Source: Streptomyces altiplanensis (GTDB lineage Bacteria > Actinomycetota > Actinomycetes > Streptomycetales > Streptomycetaceae). Taken from it: a stretch of DNA of 55,296 nt. A program made the translations under genes and the position numbers. The stretch spans positions 1-55,296 of the forward strand of contig RHMC01000032.1 of NCBI GenBank assembly GCA_003719395.1, written 5' to 3'. The notes beneath the pieces were generated by a model that searched no databases, had not been told where the DNA came from, and worked only from the letters and a program-made list of their open reading frames with translations. Position 1 is the stretch's first letter. Each line of letters opens with the position of its first letter. Shown here in pieces: positions 1 to 8,308 of the stretch.

Positions 1-562
1 CCGGGGCCGGTTCGGGGGCGGCCACGGGGGCGGGCTGCCCCGGTGCCTGCTGGTCGCGGTAGAGGTGGGCGAACGCGTCCTGCTCGGCGGGTTCCTCGCC
101 CGCCTTGGTGACCAGTTCGTCCACGCCCACGAACTCGGTGGTCGCGGCATCGTCCCCGTACGGCAGGCGGCGCGAGAAGCCTTCCGGCTCGGGCGGCGGG
201 GTCGGCGCCCACACATGCGGATCCGGCGCGTACTGCGGCGTGGACGGCTGCTGGTACAGCGGCTGCGGCTCCTGGTAGGTGCCGGGCGGCGGCGGGGGGT
301 GCGAGGCGCGGTCGTAGAGCGCCTCCGTCACCGGGTCCTGCGCGGTGAGGTCCTGGGAGCGGTACGGGTCGTAGCTGTAGGCGTCCTGGACGTACGGGTC
401 CGGGGCGGCATAGGGCTCCTGGCCGGACTCGGGATGCCGGGCGGACTCGGGATGCTGCGGCGACGGCACATGGCCTGCTGCCGAGGGCTCCGGGGGCGCC
501 CCCCGGAAGGGCGTGGTGCCACCCGCGCCCTGTCCACGGTCACCGTCGTACGGCGCGTTCAC
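1..562 (-). CDS. murJ: MurJ/MviN-type lipid II flippase, N-terminal part only (runs off the window)
   Basis: Only about 187 N-terminal codons are present; the rest lies before base 1. The start is a GTG at 560-562 (MNAPYDGDRGQG) with a GGGGAG ribosome binding site 5 nt upstream. The visible part is a hydrophilic stretch rich in Pro, Gln, Tyr and Asp with no membrane segment. Streptomyces MurJ-like proteins carry such a long cytoplasmic extension before the flippase core. The call rests mainly on this extension and on the neighbouring DUF6049 and CCA-transferase genes, an order conserved near the Streptomyces origin. The flippase domain itself cannot be seen, so another proline-rich membrane protein is possible. 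Confidence 0.6.
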   Translation of the reverse strand, partial: MNAPYDGDRGQGAGGTTPFRGAPPEPSAAGHVPSPQHPESARHPESGQEPYAAPDPYVQDAYSYDPYRSQDLTAQDPVTEALYDRASHPPPPPGTYQEPQPLYQQPSTPQYAPDPHVWAPTPPPEPEGFSRRLPYGDDAATTEFVGVDELVTKAGEEPAEQDAFAHLYRDQQAPGQPAPVAAPEPAP

Positions 563-719
563 TGGTGCTCCCCTCGAGCTTCCTGTTCCGGCGAGCTGTG
601 CCCCGCTGGCCGACCATGCTGATCCTGTGGGCCGGCCGGAGATCCGGGGACTCTCTCCCGGGAAGACGCTGCATTGCAACCCCACCTCATCGTCCCCGGC
701 CGCCCGGTCACGGTGTTGC

Positions 720-3022
720 TCAACGGTCCACTTTCTCACCCGTGCCCGACGGGTTGCTGCTTTCGGGACCGGTGTCCGGTGTCGGGTCACTCGGCTGCTC
801 GGAGTCGTCGCCCTCGCCGTCGCCCCCGTCGGCGGCCTCACGGGCCGCCGCGCGCTTGCGCTGGGTGTACATCCTGATGCCGGCGAGAACCAGCAGCAGC
901 ACACCTCCGGCGATGACAAGCATCACGGTCGGGGTGAACTCGTTGACGTCGACCGTGAACACCATGCTGCGGCCGTACGGCGTGCCGTCCTCGGTGTAGA
1001 GCTGGGCGATCACCGGGACCGGGCCGTTGGCGTTGGCGGTGGCGGTGAACTTCACCGACTGGCTGTGGCCGCCCGCGACCTTCACCCGCTGCTCGGCGAC
1101 GGTCTGCCCGCCGCCCATGTTGAGCCGGGTGGGCTTGGTCGACGTGAGCTGCAGCACCAGGTGCTCGACTCCCTGCACCAGCTTGTTCTGAACGGTCACC
1201 GGCACCGTCGCGCTGCGCCCCGACAGGGTCGCGTCGGACTTCTGGATGAGCTGCACTTCGTCGGTGAGGCTCGCCAGGTAGTTCTGCACCCCGGTGCGGT
1301 ACGTCTGGGCCTTCGGCCCGTTCCCGCGCCAGGACGTCGACATCGCGCGGTTGATCGCGTTGCCGAAGGGGGTGACCACCCGGTCGGGAGCGGTGAGGAT
1401 CACCTTGAAGTTGTCCAGCTTGGCCTGCGTGGCCTTGATGTCCTGGAACGCCTTGGCCGCGAGCTCCTGCTTGCTCAGCGACCGGGGGTACGAGGACGGG
1501 CCCGGCACGTCGGTCGTGGCGCGGGCGTCGGGCTTGGCCTTCGACGCAGCCTCCAGATCCAGTGGCTGAGTCCAGCGCTGGGCGTCGAGGCTGTGCAGGG
1601 CGCGCGCCATCGACTGCGCCTGGCTCGCGGACGGCAGCCGCTGCGGGGCGACCACGACGCTGCGTTGCTTCTCCTCGTCCTGGAGAGTCACCGCCAGGGT
1701 CTGGGCGAGGAACTTCTGTATGGCGAGGGTGGAGTCGCCGGCCTGCGACATGTCGCCCTCGAAGGCGGTGGAGAGCCGGGCGTCGGCGACCACCGCGGTG
1801 GTGCCGCCGCCGATCGGCCGGGCCGCGGTGGGTGTGTACGGCAGGCCGCTCGTCTCCTGGAGGCTGTCGCTGCGGGCGATCACGTTGTGTGCGCCGGCCG
1901 AAGTGGCGACATCGACGACCGACGGGTCGACGGCGCCGTTCACCGGCCAGGAAAAGTCGGTGGAGGGCTCCGTGTGGAGGATCGACTTCACGGTGGTGGC
2001 GGCGACATCGGTCGCGCGCCGCAGGTGGCTGAGAGAGCCGGGCACGTCCTTGCCGCGGTGCGCCAGCGAGGCCAGATCGGGGTCGGCGAACGGCAGGGCG
2101 ACGACCTTTTTGCCCTCCACCGCCTTCTGGAGATCGCTCAGCCACCGGTTGGCGACGGCCTGGTTCTTGCCGGCGACGGTTGTTTCACCGTCCTCGGACT
2201 TGACGTCGTAGCTCTCGGTCATCGCGTTGACGTGGCGAGCAGGTCCGGGTCGATGACCCAGGTCACCGGCAGTTCCTTGCCGAGCGAGACGAGCTGTTCC
2301 AGCCGCCCGCCCGGGGCGAGCTCCGCGCCGAGGTCGTCGTTCTCGAAGACCGGGGTCTGCTGCTCGTCCGAACCTGTCTCGGCGGTGAGATGCGTCGAGG
2401 AGATCAGCGGCCAGAGATAGGTGAGCTGGGTCTTCTTCTCCGTGGCTTCGGGCTGCCAGGGGAGGAAGGTCCGCTGGATGCCCAGGGTCTGCTCGTACGG
2501 CCGGCTCGGGGTCTGTCCCGACAGCGACACCCCGAGCCGGTAGACACCCTGATCATCGAGGTCCAGTTTGTCGACCGGCACGGTGATGCTGAAGCTCTCG
2601 CTGATGCCGACGGGGAGGGTCGCGAATTTCTTGGTGAACTTCCCGCCGAGCTCCGCGCGGTCGCGGACGTTCGCATCCCGGCTGTGCCGGTCCGCGGCGT
2701 CGATCGCCGTTCTGCCGGACAGGCGCGGTCCCACGCTCAGTCCGACATGCGCGTCGGTGACGGCTTCCTTGCCCCTGTTGGTGACCGTGCCGGAAACGGT
2801 GATCTTCTCACCCTCCACCGGGGCGCCGGGGGTCAGTGCGTCGAGGGACACATCGACCGTGTGCGAGCCGGTGGCCTTCTCGGCGGCCTGCGCGGGCGCG
2901 GCGGCCGGAAGGTACAGAAGGCCCGCCACCAGCGGGGCGCCGGCGAGCAGCCCTGCCGTGCGCCGCAGCCACCGGCGGGCAGGTGAGGGAATCATCCCCT
3001 GAAAGTCTGCCGCCTTGGCCAC
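720..3022 (-). pseudogene. DUF6049 family membrane-anchored protein, split by one frameshift
   Basis: The first 267 codons run from a GTG at 3022 and include a basic region, a signal-type hydrophobic segment (about residues 22-45) and an Ala-rich cleavage region. They end at WVIDPDLLATSTR and stop. The protein continues at once in another frame as MTESYDVKSEDGE for 500 codons. Adding one base near 2230 gives a continuous ...DLLATVNAMTESYD... protein of about 766 residues, the usual size of this family. Near the C-terminus is one membrane helix (TVMLVIAGGVLLLVLAG) followed by a basic cytoplasmic tail, so the bulk should face outside. Function is unknown. The gene lies just upstream of the MurJ-like gene on the same strand, so a cell-envelope role is an inference from context. 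The shift is probably a sequencing indel. Confidence 0.8.
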
Positions 3023-3204
3023 GCTCTCGCCCGTCCCTCGTCATCGTCTGCTGCCGGTGTTGGTTGTCGGTTCCTGCGTCCACGCATGGTAACGAGGTGT
3101 GCTGTGGCAAAGTGCTGCCGAGTGCTCCACGTGATCGGAAGGCCCCTCGGGGCAGTGGTAAACAGGGACGCCCCGGCCGGCCAGGGCACGTACTCTTTTC
3201 TGTT
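3023..3204. promoter_or_regulatory. divergent promoter region between the DUF6049 gene and the CCA-adding enzyme
   Basis: This 182-base gap separates two divergent genes. On the plus strand TACTCT (3191-3196) stands 8 nt before the GTG at 3205 and there is no ribosome binding site. This is the arrangement of a leaderless transcript starting at the GTG. No clear minus-strand promoter was picked out. Confidence 0.4.
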
Positions 3205-4647
3205 GTGCCGAACGCCAACGAAGACAACCCCAGTGCCCTGAATCAGGTGCAGCGCCGCGCGGTCAGCGAACTGCTGCGGGTCTCTCCTGTCGCCGACGAT
3301 CTCGCGCGCCGTTTCCAGGAGGCGGGCTTCACCCTCGCGCTCGTCGGCGGATCGGTCAGGGACGCGTTGCTCGGCCGCCTCGGCAACGACCTGGACTTCA
3401 CGACCGATGCCCGCCCCGAGGACGTACTGAAGATCGTCCGCCCGTGGGCGGACTCGGTGTGGGAGGTCGGGATCGCCTTCGGCACGGTGGGGTGCCAGAA
3501 GGCGGGCTACCAGATCGAAGTCACGACGTACCGCTCCGAGGCGTACGACAGGACCTCCCGCAAGCCGGAGGTGTCCTACGGCGACTCCATCGAGCAGGAT
3601 CTCGTACGCCGCGACTTCACCGTGAACGCGATGGCCGTCGCGCTTCCGGAGAAGGAGTTCATCGACCCGCACGGCGGCCTCGACGACCTCGCGGCCCGCG
3701 TGCTGCGCACTCCCGGGACCCCCGAGGAGTCGTTCTCCGACGACCCGCTGCGCATGATGCGCGCCGCGCGGTTCGCCGCCCAGCTCGACTTCGAGGTGGC
3801 CCCCGAGGTCGTCGCTGCGATGAAGGCGATGTCCGAGCGCATTGAGATCGTCTCGGCGGAGCGGGTGCGGGACGAGCTCAACAAGCTGATCCTCTCCACG
3901 AACCCGCGCAAGGGCCTGAGGCTGCTCGTCGACAGCGGTCTCGCCGGACACGTGCTGCCCGAGCTGCCGGCACTGCGCCTGGAGAGTGATGAGCATCACA
4001 GGCACAAGGACGTCTACGAGCACTCGCTGACCGTTCTGGAGCAGGCCATGGACCTGGAGCAGGACGGGCCCGACCTGGTGCTGCGGCTCGCTGCGCTGCT
4101 GCACGACATCGGAAAGCCGCGGACGCGGCGCTTCGAGCAGGACGGCCGGGTCTCCTTCCATCACCACGAGGTGGTGGGCGCGAAGATGACCAAGAAGCGC
4201 ATGACCGCCCTGAAGTACTCCAACGACATGATCAAGGACGTCTCGACGCTGGTGGAGCTCCACCTGCGTTTCCACGGGTACGGCACCGGCGAGTGGACCG
4301 ACTCCGCGGTGCGCCGGTACGTACGTGATGCGGGCCCGCAGCTGGAGCGGCTGCACAAGCTGACCCGCTCGGACTGCACCACGCGCAACAAGCGCAAGGC
4401 GAGCGCGCTGTCGCGGGCGTACGACGGGCTCGAGGAGCGCATCGCGCAGCTTCAGGAGCAGGAGGAGCTGGACTCCATCAGGCCCGACCTGGACGGCAAC
4501 CAGATCATGGAGGTCCTTGGCACCGGCCCTGGCCCGGAGATCGGCAAGGCGTACAAGTTCCTGCTGGAGCTGCGGCTGGAGAACGGACCGATGGGCCACG
4601 ACGCGGCGGTCGCGGCGCTCAAGGAGTGGTGGGCGACGCAGAGCTGA
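3205..4647 (+). CDS. cca: CCA tRNA nucleotidyltransferase
   Basis: This 480-residue protein adds or repairs the 3' CCA end of tRNAs using CTP and ATP. The N-terminal nucleotidyltransferase domain has the class II signature GGSVRDALLGR, followed by the metal-binding DLDFTT. Next come the RRDFTVNAMA region and the RMMRAARFA region of the tRNA-binding neck. A C-terminal HD domain with LLHDIGKPRTRR is typical of the actinobacterial form. The start is the GTG at 3205 (VPNANEDNPSA); it has no Shine-Dalgarno and a -10-like TACTCT lies just upstream, so the message may be leaderless. The longer reading frame upstream overlaps the divergent gene and is not used. The gene appears intact. Confidence 0.93.
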   Translation: MPNANEDNPSALNQVQRRAVSELLRVSPVADDLARRFQEAGFTLALVGGSVRDALLGRLGNDLDFTTDARPEDVLKIVRPWADSVWEVGIAFGTVGCQKAGYQIEVTTYRSEAYDRTSRKPEVSYGDSIEQDLVRRDFTVNAMAVALPEKEFIDPHGGLDDLAARVLRTPGTPEESFSDDPLRMMRAARFAAQLDFEVAPEVVAAMKAMSERIEIVSAERVRDELNKLILSTNPRKGLRLLVDSGLAGHVLPELPALRLESDEHHRHKDVYEHSLTVLEQAMDLEQDGPDLVLRLAALLHDIGKPRTRRFEQDGRVSFHHHEVVGAKMTKKRMTALKYSNDMIKDVSTLVELHLRFHGYGTGEWTDSAVRRYVRDAGPQLERLHKLTRSDCTTRNKRKASALSRAYDGLEERIAQLQEQEELDSIRPDLDGNQIMEVLGTGPGPEIGKAYKFLLELRLENGPMGHDAAVAALKEWWATQS

Positions 4648-4648
4648 G

Positions 4649-4664
4649 GTCGTTCACGTGAAAC
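4649..4664. other. degenerate parS-like site
   Basis: CGTTCACGTGAAAC (4651-4664) keeps the CACGTGAAAC half of the Streptomyces parS consensus GTTTCACGTGAAAC but differs at two positions on the left. It lies about 44 bases before a perfect parS, just after the cca stop codon. ParB could bind it weakly, or it may be a decayed copy. Confidence 0.4.
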
Positions 4665-4692
4665 ACGACGGCGGGTGAATGTGGTGAGGGGC

Positions 4693-4710
4693 GTGTTTCA
4701 CGTGAAACAC
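4693..4710. other. parS: perfect parS centromere site
   Basis: GTGTTTCACGTGAAACAC is a perfect 18-base palindrome containing the 14-base parS consensus GTTTCACGTGAAAC at 4695-4708. ParB binds such sites around the origin and loads the segregation complex that positions oriC during sporulation. It sits in the short gap between the convergent cca and MFS genes. Confidence 0.9.
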
Positions 4711-4736
4711 CGCTCTCGCGTCGTCCGCTGTTCCCG

Positions 4737-6030
4737 CTACAGGGCGCCCTCGATCCGGCTCCAGCGGAACATGGCCGCGGCAACCGCCGCATAGAGGAGA
4801 GCGACCGCGACCACCAGGGCGGCCGAGCGGCCGTCAGCAGGCAGCATCATCGCGGCTGTGGCCGCGGCGCCCACGAACGCGACGTTGAACAGCACGTCGT
4901 AGATCGAGAAGATCCGCCCGCGAAAGGCGTCGTCGACCGACGACTGCACCACCGTGTCCGTGGCGATCTTCACGCCCTGTGTCGTGAGGCCGAGCACGAA
5001 GGCGGCGATCATCATCGGGGCGGGCGCGAAAGGCAGAGCGAGGGCCGGCTCCAGCACGGCGGCCGTCCCCGCGCACATGACCGTCCATCCGTACGGTCCG
5101 AACCGCCCCGCCCCCCACGGTGTCAGTACCGCAGCCGTGAAGAACCCCGCCCCCGAGATCCCGACGGCGATGCCGAGCAGCGTCAGTCCCTCGGACCCGT
5201 CCCCCGGTCCGTCGGCCCAGGCGTACCGGCACAGCATCAGCACCATGACCGTCAGTGCGCCGTAGCAGAAGCGCATCAGCGTCATCGCGGCCAGCGCGCG
5301 TGCCGCGGCCCGGCGCTCGGCCAGGTGCCGCAGGCCGTCGCGCGAGACCCCGCACGGTGGAAGCCAGTGCGGCGCCCAGCCGCGGCTGCACCTGCTCGGG
5401 GCCGGGGCCGAGCAGCTCGCGGTAATGCGCAGCGACGACAGGGCGGCGCAGAGATAGAGGGCCGCTCCCAGGAGCACCACCGCCGCATCGGAGTCCGACG
5501 CCACCAGCCGTACGGTGAACCGCCCGACCGCCGCCCGCGGTGGCGGCGAGCGTCCCGGCGGTCGGAGAAAGCGAGTTGGCCACGACGAGCCGGTCGGTGT
5601 CGACGACGCGGGGCAGTGCGGCCGAGAGCCCGGACAGTACGAAGCGGTTGACGGCGGTGACGGAGAGGGCCGAGGCGTAGAAGAGCCAGTCGGGCACGGA
5701 CGCGAGGATCAGCAGCGCCGTGCCGCAGGCGAGCGCGGCCCGCAGCAGGTTCCCGTACAGGAAGACCTGGCGGCGCTGCCAGCGGTCGAGCAGTACGCCC
5801 GCGAAGGGGCCGACCACCGAGTAGGGGAGCAGCAGGACGGCCATCGCCGAGGCGATCGCGCCGGGCGAGGTCTGTTTCTCCGGGGAGAAGACGACGTACG
5901 TGGCGAGCGCGATCTGGTACACGCCGTCCGCGCACTGGGAGAGCAGCCGGACCGCCAGCAGGCGGCGGAAGTCGGTCAGGCGCAGGAGTACGCGCAGATC
6001 ACGTACGACGGACATGCGAGCAAGCGTCAC
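4737..6030 (-). pseudogene. MFS transporter with at least three frameshifts
   Basis: The protein begins at 6030 (GTG; an internal ATG at 6015 gives MSVVRDLRVLL) and reads as a 12-helix major facilitator: GAIASAMAVLLLPYSVVGPFAG, LLDRWQRRQVF and RFVLSGLSAALPRVVD are typical. The frame shifts near 5520 into FTVRLVASDSDAAVVLLGAALYL. It shifts back near 5425 (RELLGPGPEQVQPR) and again near 5345, then runs to the stop at 4737 (NVAFVGAAATAAMMLPADGRS). Joined, these give about 430 residues, normal for the family. Substrate is unknown. Protein similarity survives across every break without internal stops, which favours sequence errors. It ends next to the perfect parS at 4695. Confidence 0.75.
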
Positions 6031-6036
6031 ACACGT

Positions 6037-6072
6037 CGAGGGTCCCCGGGCGGAATTGCCCGGGGACCCTCG
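6037..6072 (-). terminator. strong hairpin between ino1 and the MFS gene
   Basis: CGAGGGTCCCCGGGC and its exact reverse complement are separated by GGAATT, giving a 15-bp stem with a 6-base loop. It lies about 50 bases after the ino1 stop and directly before the MFS start, on the same strand. A transcription terminator for padR-ino1 is the likely role. There is no clear U-run, as is usual in Streptomyces. Confidence 0.8.
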
Positions 6073-6122
6073 ACGATCGGCCTGGTGGAGCTTCGGACGC
6101 GGCAGGCGCGCCAGGCGGAGCT

Positions 6123-7205
6123 CTAGCGCTCGACCTCGCCCTTGATGAAGCTCTCGACGGCGCGGTGGGCCTCGTCGTCGAAGTACTGAACCGGCGGGGA
6201 CTTCATGAAGTACGAGGACGCGGAGAGGATCGGGCCGCCGATACCGCGGTCCTTGGCGATCTTCGCGGCACGCACGGCGTCGATGATGACACCCGCGGAG
6301 TTCGGGGAGTCCCAGACCTCGAGCTTGTACTCCAGGTTCAGCGGGACGTCACCGAAGGCGCGGCCCTCGAGGCGTACGTACGCCCACTTGCGGTCGTCCA
6401 GCCAGGCCACGTAGTCCGACGGGCCGATGTGGACGTTGTCCGCACCGAGGTCGCGGTCGGGGATCTGCGAGGTGACGGCCTGCGTCTTCGAGATCTTCTT
6501 GGACTCCAGGCGCTCGCGCTCGAGCATGTTCTTGAAGTCCATGTTGCCGCCGACGTTCAGCTGCATCGTGCGGTCCAGGACGACGCCCCGGTCCTCGAAC
6601 AGCTTCGCCATGACGCGGTGCGTGATGGTGGCGCCGACCTGCGACTTGATGTCGTCGCCGATGATCGGGACACCCGCCTCGGTGAACTTGTCCGCCCACT
6701 CCTTGGTGCCGGCGATGAAGACCGGGAGAGCGTTGACGAAGGCGACCTTGGCGTCGATGGCGCACTGCGCGTAGAACTTCGCAGCGTCCTCGGAACCGAC
6801 GGGCAGGTAGCAGACGAGGACGTCGACCTGGCGGTCCTTGAGGGTCTGGACGATGTCGACCGGCGCCTCGGCGGACTCCTCGATGGTCTGGCGGTAGTAC
6901 TTGCCCAGACCGTCGAGGGTGTGACCGCGCTGCACGGTGACGCCGGAGTTCGGCACGTCACAGATCTTGATGGTGTTGTTCTCGCTGGCGCCGATGGCGT
7001 CCGCGAGGTCGAGGCCGACCTTCTTCGCGTCGACGTCGAAGGCGGCGACGAACTCGATGTCCTTCACGTGGTAGTCGCCGAACTGCACGTGCATGAGACC
7101 CGGCACCTTGCCCACCGGGTCGGCGTCCTTGTAGTACTCGACGCCCTGCACCAGCGAGGCGGCGCAGTTGCCCACGCCGACGATGGCTACGCGAACCGAA
7201 CCCAT
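6123..7205 (-). CDS. ino1: myo-inositol-1-phosphate synthase
   Basis: The enzyme converts glucose-6-phosphate to inositol-1-phosphate with NAD, feeding phosphatidylinositol and mycothiol synthesis in actinomycetes. At 360 residues it matches the short actinobacterial class rather than the longer eukaryotic one. The start [21 protein letters not shown] carries the Rossmann glycine motif GVGNCA. Further conserved blocks are [42 protein letters not shown] and [14 protein letters not shown] 7205 follows GGGAG at a usable distance; the 18 codons read upstream of it have no support. padR lies 50 bases upstream on the same strand, so the two may share the palindrome-containing promoter. Confidence 0.95.
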   Translation of the reverse strand: MGSVRVAIVGVGNCAASLVQGVEYYKDADPVGKVPGLMHVQFGDYHVKDIEFVAAFDVDAKKVGLDLADAIGASENNTIKICDVPNSGVTVQRGHTLDGLGKYYRQTIEESAEAPVDIVQTLKDRQVDVLVCYLPVGSEDAAKFYAQCAIDAKVAFVNALPVFIAGTKEWADKFTEAGVPIIGDDIKSQVGATITHRVMAKLFEDRGVVLDRTMQLNVGGNMDFKNMLERERLESKKISKTQAVTSQIPDRDLGADNVHIGPSDYVAWLDDRKWAYVRLEGRAFGDVPLNLEYKLEVWDSPNSAGVIIDAVRAAKIAKDRGIGGPILSASSYFMKSPPVQYFDDEAHRAVESFIKGEVER

Positions 7206-7231
7206 TGGCGGTTGCTCCCTGTGTTCTCGAC

Positions 7232-7257
7232 GAAGCCCTGCGGATGTGCAGGGCTTC
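7232..7257 (-). promoter_or_regulatory. hairpin in the padR-ino1 gap
   Basis: GAAGCCCTGC and GCAGGGCTTC form a perfect 10-bp stem with loop GGATGT. It overlaps the last bases of padR and ends about 27 bases before the ino1 start. It could limit read-through from padR into ino1 or stabilise the ino1 message. No U-run follows on the minus strand. Confidence 0.5.
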
Positions 7258-7942
7258 ACTTTGCGGTGTCGTCGGACGGATCCGGCCCGGTGTCGTCCCG
7301 GTGCGGGAGCAGGCCGTCCGTCTTCTCTCCAGATGTGATGTCGTCACGAGCGGGGCTTTCGGGGTCGGATCGTCGCTGATCCCTCCCCGCCCGCTCGCTC
7401 TCGATGAGCTCGTTCAGCCAGCGCACTTCGCGCTCCACGGACTCCATGCCGTGACGCTGCAGCTCAAGCGTGTAGTCGTCGAGCCGCTCACGGGTACGGG
7501 CCAAAGAGACGCGCATCTTTTCGAGACGCTCCTCCAGCCGGCTCCTGCGGCCCTCGAGGACCCGCATCCGCACTTCGCGCTCCGTCTGCCCGAAGAAGGC
7601 GAAACGAGCGGCGAAGTGCTCGTCCTCCCAGGAGTCGGGGCCGGTGTGGGAGAGCAACTCCTCGAAGTGCTCCTTACCTTCGGCCGTCAACCGGTAGACG
7701 ATCTTGGCTCGGCGTCCCGCGAGCGAAGCGGCGAGCGCGTCCTCCGGAGCACTGCCGGCCTCCTCGATCAACCAGCCGTTCGCCACGAGCGTCTTGAGGC
7801 AGGGGTAGAGCGTCCCGTAGCTGAAAGCGCGGAAGATCCCCAGCGAGGTGTTGAGGCGCTTGCGCAGCTCGTAACCGTGCATCGGGGACTCGCGCAGCAG
7901 ACCGAGCACGGCGAATTCGAGGATGCCTGAGCGCCTGCTCAT
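7256..7942 (-). CDS. PadR family transcriptional regulator
   Basis: This 228-residue protein has an N-terminal winged helix ([20 protein letters not shown], then a region ending in [14 protein letters not shown]) typical of PadR. It is followed by a long Arg/Glu-rich helical C-terminal domain of the Vir/AphA type ([20 protein letters not shown]), which mediates dimer formation. The ATG at 7942 ([10 protein letters not shown]) has GGAGG just upstream; the longer upstream reading is not used. A perfect palindrome of PadR-operator type lies 41 bases upstream, so autoregulation is likely. ino1 follows on the same strand. The effector is unknown. Confidence 0.9.
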   Translation of the reverse strand: MSRRSGILEFAVLGLLRESPMHGYELRKRLNTSLGIFRAFSYGTLYPCLKTLVANGWLIEEAGSAPEDALAASLAGRRAKIVYRLTAEGKEHFEELLSHTGPDSWEDEHFAARFAFFGQTEREVRMRVLEGRRSRLEERLEKMRVSLARTRERLDDYTLELQRHGMESVEREVRWLNELIESERAGRDQRRSDPESPARDDITSGEKTDGLLPHRDDTGPDPSDDTAK

Positions 7943-7982
7943 CCTTCGCCTCCTCAGTCGCCGTCGGTCTTTATGCCGAGCT

Positions 7983-8003
7983 GATGTATCGACTCGATAC
8001 ATC
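7983..8003. promoter_or_regulatory. PadR-type operator palindrome
   Basis: GATGTATCGA-C-TCGATACATC is a perfect 10-bp inverted repeat with one central base. It contains the ATGT...ACAT ends that PadR regulators recognise and lies 41 bases upstream of the padR start. Autoregulation, and possibly control of the downstream ino1, is inferred from position. Confidence 0.75.
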
Positions 8004-8145
8004 CAGACGATAGAGCGGGAGCTTCGATGCGACAAGGGGAGCCATGGTGAACGGCGTCACATCACCATTTCGATGCGCGTAACTTGCCTGTTTTGAGGCG
8101 AACCTCGGCGCTGGGCGGGTTTTGACGGTGCGTAGTCTGTGCGGC

Positions 8146-8301
8146 ATGCAGACCACCGGGAACCAAGTGACGCCAGGGAGCGTCCTCGTCCTGGATGTAC
8201 ATGAGGCCGTACGGATGAGCCCCACCCCGGGCTGTTCCGTACTTCGGGGGGACCGGAACTCACCTGCCGCTTCCAGGCGCTCTCGCCTGCCCGAGGAGTA
8301 G
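8146..8301 (+). CDS. possible leaderless 51-residue small protein or leader peptide
   Basis: ATG 8146 opens 51 codons (MQTTGNQVTPGSVLVLD...) that end 7 bases before the penicillin-binding protein start. TAGTCT stands at 8133-8138, seven bases before the ATG, with no ribosome binding site. This spacing is that of a leaderless Streptomyces transcript. Codon use is Streptomyces-like in the first half and weaker in the second (about three quarters G/C at third positions overall). The product has no recognisable domain. It could be a true small protein, a translated leader for the next gene, or simply the 5' leader. Confidence 0.35.
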   Translation: MQTTGNQVTPGSVLVLDVHEAVRMSPTPGCSVLRGDRNSPAASRRSRLPEE

Positions 8302-8308
8302 TCGTTCG

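Noticed and set aside
3124..3140. GCTCCACGTGATCG near the cca promoter as a parS
   Set aside because: Four mismatches, including in the right arm; CACGTG alone is common.
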